Shown piece by piece: positions 1-8,382 of a stretch of DNA of 64,000 nt (position 1 is its first letter; each line of letters begins with the position of its first letter). The notes beneath the pieces were generated by a model that did no database searches, was not told where the DNA came from, and saw only the letters and a list, made by a program, of their open reading frames with translations. Position numbers and translations under genes: made by a program. This DNA is from Bacteroidales bacterium. GTDB taxonomy: Bacteria > Bacteroidota > Bacteroidia > Bacteroidales > WCHB1-69. The stretch is taken from the NCBI GenBank assembly GCA_017443175.1, contig JAFSOZ010000013.1, positions 62,001-126,000 of the forward strand, read 5' to 3'.

Positions 1-1004
1 CTATTACCATCTCCATACTCATGGCCACCAAGGGGTTTGGCATCTGGGCCCTGGTAGCCCAACAGTTACTCCTCTGTTCTTTTTCCACACTTTTCCTGTG
101 GATTATGGGAAAATGGCATCCTCGGCTGGTGTTCTCTGTAAAGTCTTTCAAAGAACTGTTCAATTTCGGCTTCTTTATCCTGTTGGCCAATCTGGTCAAC
201 ACCTTCTGCAACAATATTCAGGGGTTACTTATCGGCAAAGTGTACAACTCGTCCACCATGGGCTATTATTCCCAGGGCAAAAAATTAGAGGAACTCTCCT
301 CCACCAGCATCTCCAACGTGGTTGACCGCGTGGCGTACCCCATCCTCGCTGAGGCGCAAGATGACAAGCCCCGCATGATTCACATGTTGAGCCAGTTCAT
401 CACCTCGTTAGCCTATCTGACCATCCCGCTGATGCTGCTCTTCATCCTGATTGCGAAACCCCTGATTGTGCTGATATATTCGGCCAAATGGCTGCCCTCG
501 GTGCATTATTTCCAGATTCTGTGCATAGCCGGCATCGCCATCAGCCTGCAAGGCATCAACTACTATGCCGTGGCCGCAGTGGGGAAAAGCGGCCGGCTGC
601 TGCTGTGGACGCTCATCAAACGCGGCATCGGACTTGTGTTTGTGGTGGGCGGTTTGGCCGCCTTCGGCATGGACGGTCTGTTGACCGGTATGGTCATCAC
701 ATCCTACACCATCTACATCATCAACGCCGCTTTGGTGCACAAGCATGTGGGTTACCGCCTCCATCAGCAGTTCCTGCACCTGCTGCCCATTGCCATCATC
801 GGCATTTGCGCTTTCCTCTTGTCGTTCTACTGCGGACGTCTCATCCCCGTCGGAATGTATCCGCTGGCCTGCATCCAGCTCGGCATTTTCGTACTGGTAT
901 ATGTCTCCCTTTCGTTGATTTTCAAATTGCAAGCTTTTCAAAACTTTATAGAAATTGCCCGCGACCTGACCCGTAAATTCAAACATAAAACCCCATCCGA
1001 ATAA
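1..1004 (+). CDS. Wzx-type polysaccharide flippase, 5' end outside the window
   Basis: Inner-membrane flippase of the MOP/polysaccharide-transport superfamily (WzxC-like), expected to move lipid-linked oligosaccharide units to the periplasm. The frame is open from the first bases, so the Met at base 21 is probably internal and the N-terminal helices lie outside the window. The visible ~330 residues hold about nine hydrophobic helices, an amphipathic stretch with YNSSTMGYYSQGKKLEEL typical of these flippases, and a basic C-terminal tail. It ends 15 bases before the CapA/ATP-grasp gene and heads the visible part of a + strand surface-polysaccharide operon. Family assignment is confident; the substrate is unknown. 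Confidence 0.85.
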   Translation, partial: ITISILMATKGFGIWALVAQQLLLCSFSTLFLWIMGKWHPRLVFSVKSFKELFNFGFFILLANLVNTFCNNIQGLLIGKVYNSSTMGYYSQGKKLEELSSTSISNVVDRVAYPILAEAQDDKPRMIHMLSQFITSLAYLTIPLMLLFILIAKPLIVLIYSAKWLPSVHYFQILCIAGIAISLQGINYYAVAAVGKSGRLLLWTLIKRGIGLVFVVGGLAAFGMDGLLTGMVITSYTIYIINAALVHKHVGYRLHQQFLHLLPIAIIGICAFLLSFYCGRLIPVGMYPLACIQLGIFVLVYVSLSLIFKLQAFQNFIEIARDLTRKFKHKTPSE

Positions 1005-1019
1005 CCCTACCCGATTCTT

Positions 1020-3236
1020 ATGGACAGCATTCGCCTATTTTTTGCCGGAGACTTCTGCTCCAAACCATCCACCACCCACGTTTCCGTCTCGGAGGAACTG
1101 AAGGGGCTTTTGGAGAGCTGCGACTTGCGCATCGTCAACTTCGAGGTGCCCCTGATGCCGGAACCGGTTCTTGAACAGGTGCCTTTCTTCCAAAACGACG
1201 ACGCTCCTGCTTTTCTTAAAAATCTCGGGTTCGACCTTTTCTCCTTGGCCAACAACCACGCCTTCGACTGCGGAGACGATGGATTCCGGAAAACGGTAAC
1301 GGCACTCGGTGAGGATAAAACTTTCGGTTCCGGTTTATATGATGAGGCCTACCGGGTTAAAATTGTGGAGGTAAAAGGTGTGAAAATCGGTTTCTTAGCT
1401 TTGAGTTATGCCTCCCAGCAGGGTGTTTTCGACGATGTCAGTCGCCACAACGGGCTCGGATGCGCCTACATCAACGACCTCCGGGTGAACCACGACATCA
1501 TGGCCGCGAAAAAAGAGGTGGACTTCCTGTTTGTTCTGCCACACGACGGCATCGAATACATTGACGTGCCGTTGCCGGAGACCATCGCCCGGTACCGCGA
1601 CTTCATCGACTACGGAGCCGACGCCGTGATTGGCTCGCATCCGCACTGCCCGCAGGGATGGGAAACCTACAAGGGGAAAAACATCTTCTACAGTCTGGGC
1701 AACTTCTTCTTCAACAGCAAGCCAACACCGGATTTCCAAGCCGACAAGCCCCACTGGTACGAAGGGATGTGCGTCATTGCCAGCATCCAAGACGGGCAAA
1801 TATTCTTTGAGGTGGTAAACACCCTCAACCGCGCCAACCGCGAACTGGTTCTTGACAATCACGAAGCACGACGACAGCACAACGAACTGCTTTGCCGTTA
1901 CCTGCAAGATGCAAATGCCTACAAAAAATGCCTTGATGCCGCCATTGTGAAACTATCCACGGAGCAGGAGCTTCCCATCGTTGACCGGTTCCATGTCCAC
2001 CAGCCATTGCGCAAACGGGCACGCGCTTTTGCCAGAAAATGCCTGTACAAGCTCAAGGGCTATCCCATTGACACGAACACCAGCCTGCTGATGTTGTTGA
2101 AAAAACGATTCCAGAAGAAATCTTCTCATACAATCCTTGAAAAAATAACCACTATGAAAAGTCTGAAATCCACTTCCAAAATCAAGAAAATCGTATTGGA
2201 ATACTCATTCTACTATGAGATCTGGAAGAAATACCGCAAACTGAAAATCAAGCGCAAGCTGACGCACCAGCAGAAAAAGGAGATCCAGGGATTTTACCGC
2301 CGCGTCATTGGGCGGCGCGTGCCGCTGATATGGCACAAATTCCTGTATTCACGAACCGGCAACTACTCGCCTTATTACATCCCGGTGGGGGTCTATCGCA
2401 GCGAGATGATTGGCAGGATGAACAATTTCCCGTTCAAGGATGCCTACGCCGACAAGAACGTGGCAGAGGCTTTGTTCCCTGATGTCATCCAGCCGAAGAC
2501 CTTCGTGAAGAACATCAACCACCATTTCTACGCCGACGGGCAGGCCATCAGCCGTGAAGAAGCGATTGCCCGCTGCCAGAATTTGGACGATGCCATTCTG
2601 AAACCCTCGTTGCTGACTCGTGGCGAAGGAGTTATGCGCGTGCGCGTGCAAGACGGCGTGACCAACTGCAAGGGCAAGCGCATCGAGCAGCTTTTTGACG
2701 AATACGAACGTGATTTCATCCTTCAGGAGGCCGTGCGCCAGCATGAACGCATGAAAGCCCTCAACCCAGCCTCCGTGAACACCATCCGCCTACTCACCTA
2801 CCGCCACGACATGGATGTGCGACTGCTTTATGCCGTCATCCGTATCGGACGGGCCGGACAAGTGATCGACAACGAGAGCGCGGGCGGCATCAGCACGCTG
2901 ATCAACCCCGACGGCACGCTGGGACGCTACGCCTTCGGCGCACCCGGCCACGACCGCGTGGAGCAGACCGACAGCGGCATCACCCTCGACGGCTACGCCA
3001 TCCCTTCTTTCAACGAGGTGGTGGATACCGCCAAGCGTCTGCACCTCCGACTGCCCCACTTCAACATTGCAGCCTGGGACTTTGCCGTGGGCGAACAGGG
3101 CGAACCTGTCTTCATCGAATGGAACGCCGACCCCGACCTGAGCCAGTCGGCCTTCGGACCCGCTTTCGGAGAGAATCCGGAAGCCTTCTTGAAGGAAATT
3201 TACCAAAATCGTAACACCAGACACAGCTACTGGTAG
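1020..3236 (+). CDS. CapA-family (PGA_cap) domain fused to a sugar-transfer-associated ATP-grasp domain
   Basis: Two-domain protein of 738 aa. Residues ~3-270 match the CapA/PgsA metallophosphatase-like fold of poly-gamma-glutamate and capsule synthesis: GDF near residue 10, NFE near 40, LANNHAFDCG near 76-85, LPHDG near 173 and GSHPH near 204. Residues ~420-735 match the sugar-transfer-associated ATP-grasp family, with ILKPSLLTRGEG, NTIRLLTY and the late FIEWNADPDLSQ metal/ATP site. A basic linker with little similarity to either family lies between them and contains a Met at residue 379 (base 2154) that could be a relic start of a once-separate gene. No signal peptide is visible, so the ATP-grasp half is probably cytoplasmic. 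Role inferred: attaching an amino acid or similar carboxylate to the polysaccharide made by this locus. Confidence 0.8.
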   Translation: MDSIRLFFAGDFCSKPSTTHVSVSEELKGLLESCDLRIVNFEVPLMPEPVLEQVPFFQNDDAPAFLKNLGFDLFSLANNHAFDCGDDGFRKTVTALGEDKTFGSGLYDEAYRVKIVEVKGVKIGFLALSYASQQGVFDDVSRHNGLGCAYINDLRVNHDIMAAKKEVDFLFVLPHDGIEYIDVPLPETIARYRDFIDYGADAVIGSHPHCPQGWETYKGKNIFYSLGNFFFNSKPTPDFQADKPHWYEGMCVIASIQDGQIFFEVVNTLNRANRELVLDNHEARRQHNELLCRYLQDANAYKKCLDAAIVKLSTEQELPIVDRFHVHQPLRKRARAFARKCLYKLKGYPIDTNTSLLMLLKKRFQKKSSHTILEKITTMKSLKSTSKIKKIVLEYSFYYEIWKKYRKLKIKRKLTHQQKKEIQGFYRRVIGRRVPLIWHKFLYSRTGNYSPYYIPVGVYRSEMIGRMNNFPFKDAYADKNVAEALFPDVIQPKTFVKNINHHFYADGQAISREEAIARCQNLDDAILKPSLLTRGEGVMRVRVQDGVTNCKGKRIEQLFDEYERDFILQEAVRQHERMKALNPASVNTIRLLTYRHDMDVRLLYAVIRIGRAGQVIDNESAGGISTLINPDGTLGRYAFGAPGHDRVEQTDSGITLDGYAIPSFNEVVDTAKRLHLRLPHFNIAAWDFAVGEQGEPVFIEWNADPDLSQSAFGPAFGENPEAFLKEIYQNRNTRHSYW

Positions 3237-3248
3237 AAAAACAACATC

Positions 3249-4136
3249 ATGGAATTCAGATCTACACCCAATCTTTTGGTCCGTTACGCCCTGACCTCCC
3301 TGTCGCCCGAACTGAGCGTCAGGACCTTGTATCGCATCTATCACCGCACTAAACTGAATCTCCAAGATCCGCAGACCCTGGATGAGAAGATACAGTGGAT
3401 GAAGCTCCATTACTACAAGGACAACGAGTTAGTGAAGCAGTGTGCCGACAAGCTCCGCGTGCGTGAGTACGTCAAGGAGTGCGGACTGGAACATATCCTC
3501 AATCCGCTTTTCAGCACTTATCAACATGCAAACGAAATCAACTGGGACGAGTTGCCGGACAAGTTTGTGCTGAAATGGAACTTCGGCTGCGGCGGCAACG
3601 TCATCTGCTCCGACAAGGCCAAACTGAACATCCCCGCCACCATCCGCGATTTGAACCGTTTCGAGAAGATGAAATTCCACCTCATCGCCGCAGAGCCGCA
3701 ATACAACTTTCCGAAACGCCTGCTGTGCGAGCAGTTCATCGAGACCGAGGACGGACACTCGCCAGTGGATTACAAGTTCTACTGTTTCAACGGGGAGGCA
3801 AAGTATGTGCTATGCTGCATCGGACGCGGCACGCAAGCGAAGCCCGATTTCTATTTCTTTGACCGCCAATGGCAATTGCAGCGACTGAACCGGCAGGGAA
3901 AGGCAGCCCCGGAGGGATTCTCCATCCCCAAGCCAGAGGGCATGGACGAGCTCTTTAATTATGCAGAAACACTCTCCAAACCCTTCCCGTTCGTACGCGC
4001 CGACTTCTATCTGGAGCAAGGGAAAGCCTATTTCGGAGAGCTCACTTTCACTCCTGCCGGCGGATTCGACCGTGGCCGACTGCCGGAAACAGATTTGCAT
4101 TTCGGACAAATGGTACATCTGCCCGAAAAACTTTAA
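3249..4136 (+). CDS. TupA-like ATP-grasp protein (teichuronopeptide-type)
   Basis: A 295-aa ATP-grasp protein of the TupA-like family, named after a teichuronopeptide synthesis protein and common in capsule loci. Visible signatures are TLDEKIQWMKLHYYKD near residues 38-53, KWNFGCGGN near 110 (nucleotide-binding loop), CEQFIE, DYKFYCFNGEAKYVLCC, and the late FVRADFY...GELTFTPAGGFD near 248-270, where the metal-binding acid sits. Full length and apparently soluble. It starts 12 bases after the CapA/ATP-grasp gene, so the operon carries two different ATP-grasp ligase-like proteins. The family is recognised with confidence; the ligated substrate is not known. Confidence 0.85.
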   Translation: MEFRSTPNLLVRYALTSLSPELSVRTLYRIYHRTKLNLQDPQTLDEKIQWMKLHYYKDNELVKQCADKLRVREYVKECGLEHILNPLFSTYQHANEINWDELPDKFVLKWNFGCGGNVICSDKAKLNIPATIRDLNRFEKMKFHLIAAEPQYNFPKRLLCEQFIETEDGHSPVDYKFYCFNGEAKYVLCCIGRGTQAKPDFYFFDRQWQLQRLNRQGKAAPEGFSIPKPEGMDELFNYAETLSKPFPFVRADFYLEQGKAYFGELTFTPAGGFDRGRLPETDLHFGQMVHLPEKL

Positions 4137-4154
4137 CCATTATCATTCTCGATT

Positions 4155-6458
4155 ATGAAACAGAAAATCGCAAAATATTGCCTTTTCATCACCCTTGCGC
4201 TGGTGGCCGCCTCCTACCTGCCATGGGTATATCTGACCAAAATTTACTACATCCTCCGCCTTATCATCATGGCTTTGATGGGAACCTCGGTGGTACTCAC
4301 CTTCTCGGTTGAGAAATACTTCTCCGTACGGTTCATGCGTCTCTTCCTGCTGACCATCCTGCTGGTATTCATTGAATTTGTCTGCTTTTATTTCATAGGT
4401 CATCGTTTCCGTTCTGCCGACCTGAGTCAGCTCATTGTGGCCTTCCTGTGTATCGGCATTGGTGCAGGGCTGGAGAAAGACATCCGCTTCTGGGCCAACA
4501 TGACCTACTATTATACCATCGTGCTGATTGTGATGACGCTCATCAACTGCTTCTACTGGGCTGGTGGCCTGTACATCCCGGAGCACTATATGCTGGATGA
4601 GGGAAAAAACCAAATCGGCGGCATGCTGGCCATCTCCGCAGCCGCTGCTTTCTTCTTTGGTGTAAAAATCAGAGAACAGCGTACGCATTACATGGTGGTT
4701 TTCATCCTGGCCTTCCTCACCCTGCTGCTCATCCGCGCCCGCTCCGACCTCTTCGCAGTGCTGTTGTGCGCCCTCTTTGTGGCCGGCAAGGATCTGGACT
4801 GGAGATGGAAATGGAATCTGAAAACGGTCCTGACCATCCTCGGCATCATCGTCATCGGCTATATTCTCTATACCGGCTTCATCGGCGATGAATTGACCCG
4901 CTTTATGGTGGGCGGCAAGTCATCTTCAGACATTGACGTGCTGACCTCCAACCGTTGGGAGCGCAATCAACAGGGATTGGATGTACTACTCCACGACCCG
5001 CTAAATGGCAAAATGGAAGAAGATTCCGGCATCCTACTGATTCACAACTATATATTGCTGCGACTGGTACGTTATGGCATCTGGTCGCTGCCGTTGGCCG
5101 GCTTCTACATCTATTTCGGCATCCTCACCATCGTGGTCCTGTTCCGGGAGCGCAAAACGGACATCCGTGACGCTGGCTTTGTGGCCTGCATGGTGCCCTT
5201 GCTCGTCAGCTTTGTGGAGCCGAACTTCCCCTACGGGCCGGGCTCTGTGCAAATGTTGGCCTTCCTGCTGCTGGGTGCGACGTTCCACGCGCGCAGCGTG
5301 CCGCCGGAGCGCGAACCTGTCAAGGGCGGCAAAGTGCTGCATATCTGCAACGACTTCACATACAGCAAAGTACACACTGAACTCTATCAAAAACTCGACC
5401 AACGCGGCGTGGAGCAAATCATCTACTCCCCTATCCGCAAAAAAGAGCTGGAGGGGCTCAATAGTTTTGAAGGCAAACATACCCGCATCATATATTCCTA
5501 CATCCTCAGACCGTATCATCGGACTTTTTTCAACCTGAAGATTGACAAGATTTGCAAAGACATCGCCAAGCAGGTTGACCTATCCGAAATCTCCTACGTT
5601 CACGCCACCAACCTGTTCAGTGACGGCGCGGTGGCGCTGCGCCTGAAAGAGATGTACGGAATCCCCTTCATCACGGCAGTGCGCAATTCGGACGTCAACA
5701 CATTCCTGCGTTACACACCACACTTGTGGTGGGTCCACCGCGCCGTCATCCGCAAAGCCGACCACATTATCTCCATCACACCCGCTTTGCAAAACCGGCT
5801 TAACAGCCACTGGACCCTGCTCGGAATGCGCGACATCGTGAAAGCCAAAAACATCGTTATCGCTAACGGCATCAACGACTACTGGCTCCAGAACTTGCGC
5901 CCCGAAGCGGAACAACACGCACAAAATCACCGCATCGTATTCGTAGGCAACTTCGACAGCAACAAAAACGTAGTCAGGCTGGCCGAGGCGGCACTTTCGC
6001 TCAAAAAGGAGATTCCGGACATCCATCTGGATTTAGTAGGCGGTTCGGGCAATATGGAAGACAAAGTTCTGGCCCTCGTACAACAAAACCCTGAGACGTT
6101 AGCCTACCTCGGAAAAATCTATGAAAAAGACAAACTTCAGGCGGTTTATGCTCAAAACAGCATCTTCGCCATGCCCTCCTTGGCAGAGACTTTCGGACTA
6201 GTCTATGTAGAGGCAATGTCGCAAGGATTGTCGGTTCTGTACACCAAAGGCGAAGGTATTGACGGTCTGTTTGAGGAGCATATCGGCGAGGCGGTCACGC
6301 CCACTTCACTGGAAAGCATTCAAAAGGCTTTGAAAGAATTGCTTACTCATCCCGAAAAGTATCAAAGTGTTCCAAAGGAGCGGTTTGCAGATTTCGATTG
6401 GAATGGTATCGCTCAAAAATACCAGACCCTGTATGCCGGTCGCATCCAGAATTGTTAA
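4155..6458 (+). CDS. O-antigen polymerase/ligase-like membrane domain fused to a GT4 glycosyltransferase
   Basis: Bifunctional protein of 767 aa. Residues 1-~380 form about ten transmembrane helices with one larger loop (DEGKNQIGGMLAI..., then the NRWERNQQGLDVLLHDP region), the layout of Wzy polymerases and WaaL/O-antigen ligases. Residues ~393-765 are a family 4 glycosyltransferase: it restarts with GGKVLHICNDF and carries FVGNFDSNKNV near 595 and the nucleotide-sugar signature SLAETFGLVYVEAMSQG near 675-690, with the paired Glu residues. Polymerases and glycosyltransferases are normally separate genes, so the fusion is unusual. It sits between the ATP-grasp genes and the GT2 gene and would couple repeat-unit synthesis to polymerisation. 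The polymerase call rests on topology, not on residues. Confidence 0.78.
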   Translation: MKQKIAKYCLFITLALVAASYLPWVYLTKIYYILRLIIMALMGTSVVLTFSVEKYFSVRFMRLFLLTILLVFIEFVCFYFIGHRFRSADLSQLIVAFLCIGIGAGLEKDIRFWANMTYYYTIVLIVMTLINCFYWAGGLYIPEHYMLDEGKNQIGGMLAISAAAAFFFGVKIREQRTHYMVVFILAFLTLLLIRARSDLFAVLLCALFVAGKDLDWRWKWNLKTVLTILGIIVIGYILYTGFIGDELTRFMVGGKSSSDIDVLTSNRWERNQQGLDVLLHDPLNGKMEEDSGILLIHNYILLRLVRYGIWSLPLAGFYIYFGILTIVVLFRERKTDIRDAGFVACMVPLLVSFVEPNFPYGPGSVQMLAFLLLGATFHARSVPPEREPVKGGKVLHICNDFTYSKVHTELYQKLDQRGVEQIIYSPIRKKELEGLNSFEGKHTRIIYSYILRPYHRTFFNLKIDKICKDIAKQVDLSEISYVHATNLFSDGAVALRLKEMYGIPFITAVRNSDVNTFLRYTPHLWWVHRAVIRKADHIISITPALQNRLNSHWTLLGMRDIVKAKNIVIANGINDYWLQNLRPEAEQHAQNHRIVFVGNFDSNKNVVRLAEAALSLKKEIPDIHLDLVGGSGNMEDKVLALVQQNPETLAYLGKIYEKDKLQAVYAQNSIFAMPSLAETFGLVYVEAMSQGLSVLYTKGEGIDGLFEEHIGEAVTPTSLESIQKALKELLTHPEKYQSVPKERFADFDWNGIAQKYQTLYAGRIQNC

Positions 6459-6476
6459 TCATTTTTAGAAAAGCCC

Positions 6477-7481
6477 ATGAAACTGTCTGTTATCTGCCCC
6501 ATATACAACGAAGAAAAGCATATAGCCTCTTGTTTGGAATCCATTTTGCAACAGGATTTTCCGAAAGAGGAAATGGAGGTCCTGCTGGTGGATGGCATGA
6601 GCACCGACCGCACCCGTGAGATTGTGCAGCAATACACGGAGCAATATCCTTTCATCTTCCTGTTGGACAATCCCAAGCGCATTGTGCCCACGGGCCTGAA
6701 CATCGGCATTCGCGTGGCACAAGGGGATGTCATCATCCGTTTAGACGCGCACGCCATCTACCCCGACAACTATTTCTCCGTGCTGGTGGACAAACTGTTC
6801 GCACTGAACGCGGACAATGTGGGCGGGCTATGCAGAACCCTGCCGGCCAAAGAGACACCTGTTTGCGAGGCTATTGCCGCAGCATTAAGTTCACCCTTCG
6901 GCATGGGCGACTCTCACTTCCGCATCGGCACCAACAAGGAAATGCAGGTGGATACCGTACCCTTCGGCTGCTTCCGGCGCGAAGTGTTTGACAAAATCGG
7001 CTATTTCGACGAGGAACTGATACGCAACCAGGACGATGAATTCAACGGACGCATCATCAAATACGGCGGACACATCTATCTCATTCCCTCCATCGTCATC
7101 AACTACTATGGTCGCGACAGCATTGGCAAGGTGGCCAAGATGTTTTACCAATATGGCCTTTTCAAACCATTGGTAAATAAAAAGCTGGGAAATCCGGCCA
7201 CTGTGCGACAGTTTTTCCCACCTTTGTTTGTGGTTGGGCTAATCGGAGGATTGCTGCTCGGTTTTGTGCATCCCATATTCTGCATCCTATATATGGTCGT
7301 GCTGGCCCTTTATTTGTTTTTAGCTATTTATTTTAGTGTGAAGCAGTTCAAAAACATAAAAAAAGTATTGCTGCTAATTGCCACCTTTGTGACCATTCAT
7401 GTCAGCTATGGTTGGGGATATTTGTGCGGATGTGTAAAACTCCTGCTTAAAAGGAATCTTACGGCCGAATCCAACCACTGA
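6477..7481 (+). CDS. Family 2 glycosyltransferase, ExoA-like, with C-terminal membrane helices
   Basis: A 334-aa GT2 enzyme. The GT-A fold begins at residue 2, with CPIYNEEKHI near 6-15, LVDGMSTDRT near 39-48, a DxD-like RLDAHA near 88-93 and the acceptor-side RNQDDEFNGRI near 183-193. GCFRREVFDKIGYFDE matches the ExoA/succinoglycan-type subgroup. Two or three hydrophobic helices from ~245 onward place it on the inner membrane. It lies 18 bases after the polymerase/GT4 fusion and is the last gene of the + strand operon; the following gene pair is convergent. It probably adds one sugar to the lipid-linked repeat unit; donor and linkage cannot be read from sequence. Confidence 0.87.
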   Translation: MKLSVICPIYNEEKHIASCLESILQQDFPKEEMEVLLVDGMSTDRTREIVQQYTEQYPFIFLLDNPKRIVPTGLNIGIRVAQGDVIIRLDAHAIYPDNYFSVLVDKLFALNADNVGGLCRTLPAKETPVCEAIAAALSSPFGMGDSHFRIGTNKEMQVDTVPFGCFRREVFDKIGYFDEELIRNQDDEFNGRIIKYGGHIYLIPSIVINYYGRDSIGKVAKMFYQYGLFKPLVNKKLGNPATVRQFFPPLFVVGLIGGLLLGFVHPIFCILYMVVLALYLFLAIYFSVKQFKNIKKVLLLIATFVTIHVSYGWGYLCGCVKLLLKRNLTAESNH

Positions 7482-7539
7482 ATCCCAGACCAAGTTAATT
7501 CTTTGTCTTTTTGAAAAAGGGTAATGTAGCCAAATACAC

Positions 7540-7872
7540 CTACCAAAGTGCCACTCGTCCAAGCTTGCCAAGGTCAAGTGTTGCGGTTTCAGCACCGAGA
7601 GCCTTGAACGCACGTATAATGGTACTGTATGCAACGCCTTTCCCACTCTCTATCTTTGAAACAAAGGATTTTTTGACACCCATGAGTTCTCCAAGCTCAT
7701 CTTGAGTCATCCCTTTATTTTTTCGTGCCTGTTTAATGGCTTCGCCAATATAATAGTTGTCAACTTCCTTTTTGATCTTGGCTTCGAATTCATCTCGCCT
7801 TGGTGTCCCCATTTTTCCTATGAGTTCATCCAGCATTTCATCTTCTGTGTAAATTTTCTTGTTGGTTTTCAT
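7540..7872 (-). CDS. HigA-like XRE-family antitoxin
   Basis: A 110-aa DNA-binding protein with a C-terminal helix-turn-helix of the Cro/CI type (MTQDELGELMGVKKSFVSKIESGKG, residues ~55-79) after a charged N-terminal part. It follows the RelE/HigB-like toxin gene by 11 bases. Toxin-first order is characteristic of higBA modules, in which the antitoxin neutralises the toxin and represses the shared promoter. The palindrome upstream of the toxin is the likely operator. The antitoxin reading frame itself is intact. Confidence 0.82.
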   Translation of the reverse strand: MKTNKKIYTEDEMLDELIGKMGTPRRDEFEAKIKKEVDNYYIGEAIKQARKNKGMTQDELGELMGVKKSFVSKIESGKGVAYSTIIRAFKALGAETATLDLGKLGRVALW

Positions 7873-7883
7873 ATTTCATTCCG

Positions 7884-8212
7884 TTATTTGTTGTCAAAAT
7901 ATTCTTTACGCATAGCCTCCGCCTTGATAATCTCTTTTTTCGGTGTTCTCTGCGATTTTTTCACAATCCCATGTGTGGCAACTATCAGCGTATCGCTGCG
8001 TGTGTCCCAAAATGACAACAGCCTGTAACAATTACCATCATGTAACGCACGGAACTCCCAAATTTCAGTGCCAGTGAGTTTCTTGAATATGTTCTTGTCT
8101 TTAACCCCCATTCGAACTTTTCTGACATTGAATGCCAGTTTTTCAGAGGCAGCATTGTTTATTTTGAACATGAATTCAGCTGCTTCGGGAAAAAAATTAC
8201 TTTAATTTCCAT
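7884..8212 (-). pseudogene. HigB/Gp49-like RelE-superfamily toxin with an apparent -1 frameshift
   Basis: The intact 3' part encodes 95 aa from an ATG at 8171 and carries HigB/Gp49-type signatures (GTEIWEFRALHDGNCYRLL and THGIVKKSQRTPKKEI), expected of a ribosome-dependent mRNA interferase. The family normally begins about 15 residues earlier. An ATG at 8212 opens MEIKVIFF, and the downstream frame continues PEAAEFMFKIN, the expected HigB N-terminus, but the two frames are joined by a run of only seven A (8190-8196, + strand) and are one base out of register. The promoter/operator also lies just above 8212. Either the gene is inactivated, the run was miscalled, or slippage restores the frame. 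Starting at 8171 would lose the first beta strand. Confidence 0.7.
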
Positions 8213-8236
8213 AGTTTATTTTAGTTTTTGAGGCTG

Positions 8237-8244
8237 CAAAGATA
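8237..8244 (-). promoter_or_regulatory. -7 promoter element of the higBA-like operon
   Basis: TATCTTTG on the minus strand matches the Bacteroidota consensus TAnnTTTG. It lies 25 bases upstream of the ATG at 8212. No clear -33 TTTG is seen; its place is occupied by the palindromic operator. Confidence 0.6.
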
Positions 8245-8246
8245 TA

Positions 8247-8270
8247 AAAGTTTTCTATATAGGAAACTTT
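8247..8270. promoter_or_regulatory. 24-bp palindrome, likely HigA operator
   Basis: Near-perfect inverted repeat with 11 of 12 arm positions paired around a central TATA. It lies immediately upstream of the -7 element, where a bound HTH antitoxin would block RNA polymerase. Operator function is inferred from position and symmetry. Confidence 0.6.
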
Positions 8271-8382
8271 TTGGTTTTGATTTTGGAATTTTTGTCCTAG
8301 CTTAAATGGTTGTACCGAAGTGATATAGAGTGTCTCTAAGGCTGAGCAATAAACGGGATTCAACATCAAGCCCGAAAATCAT

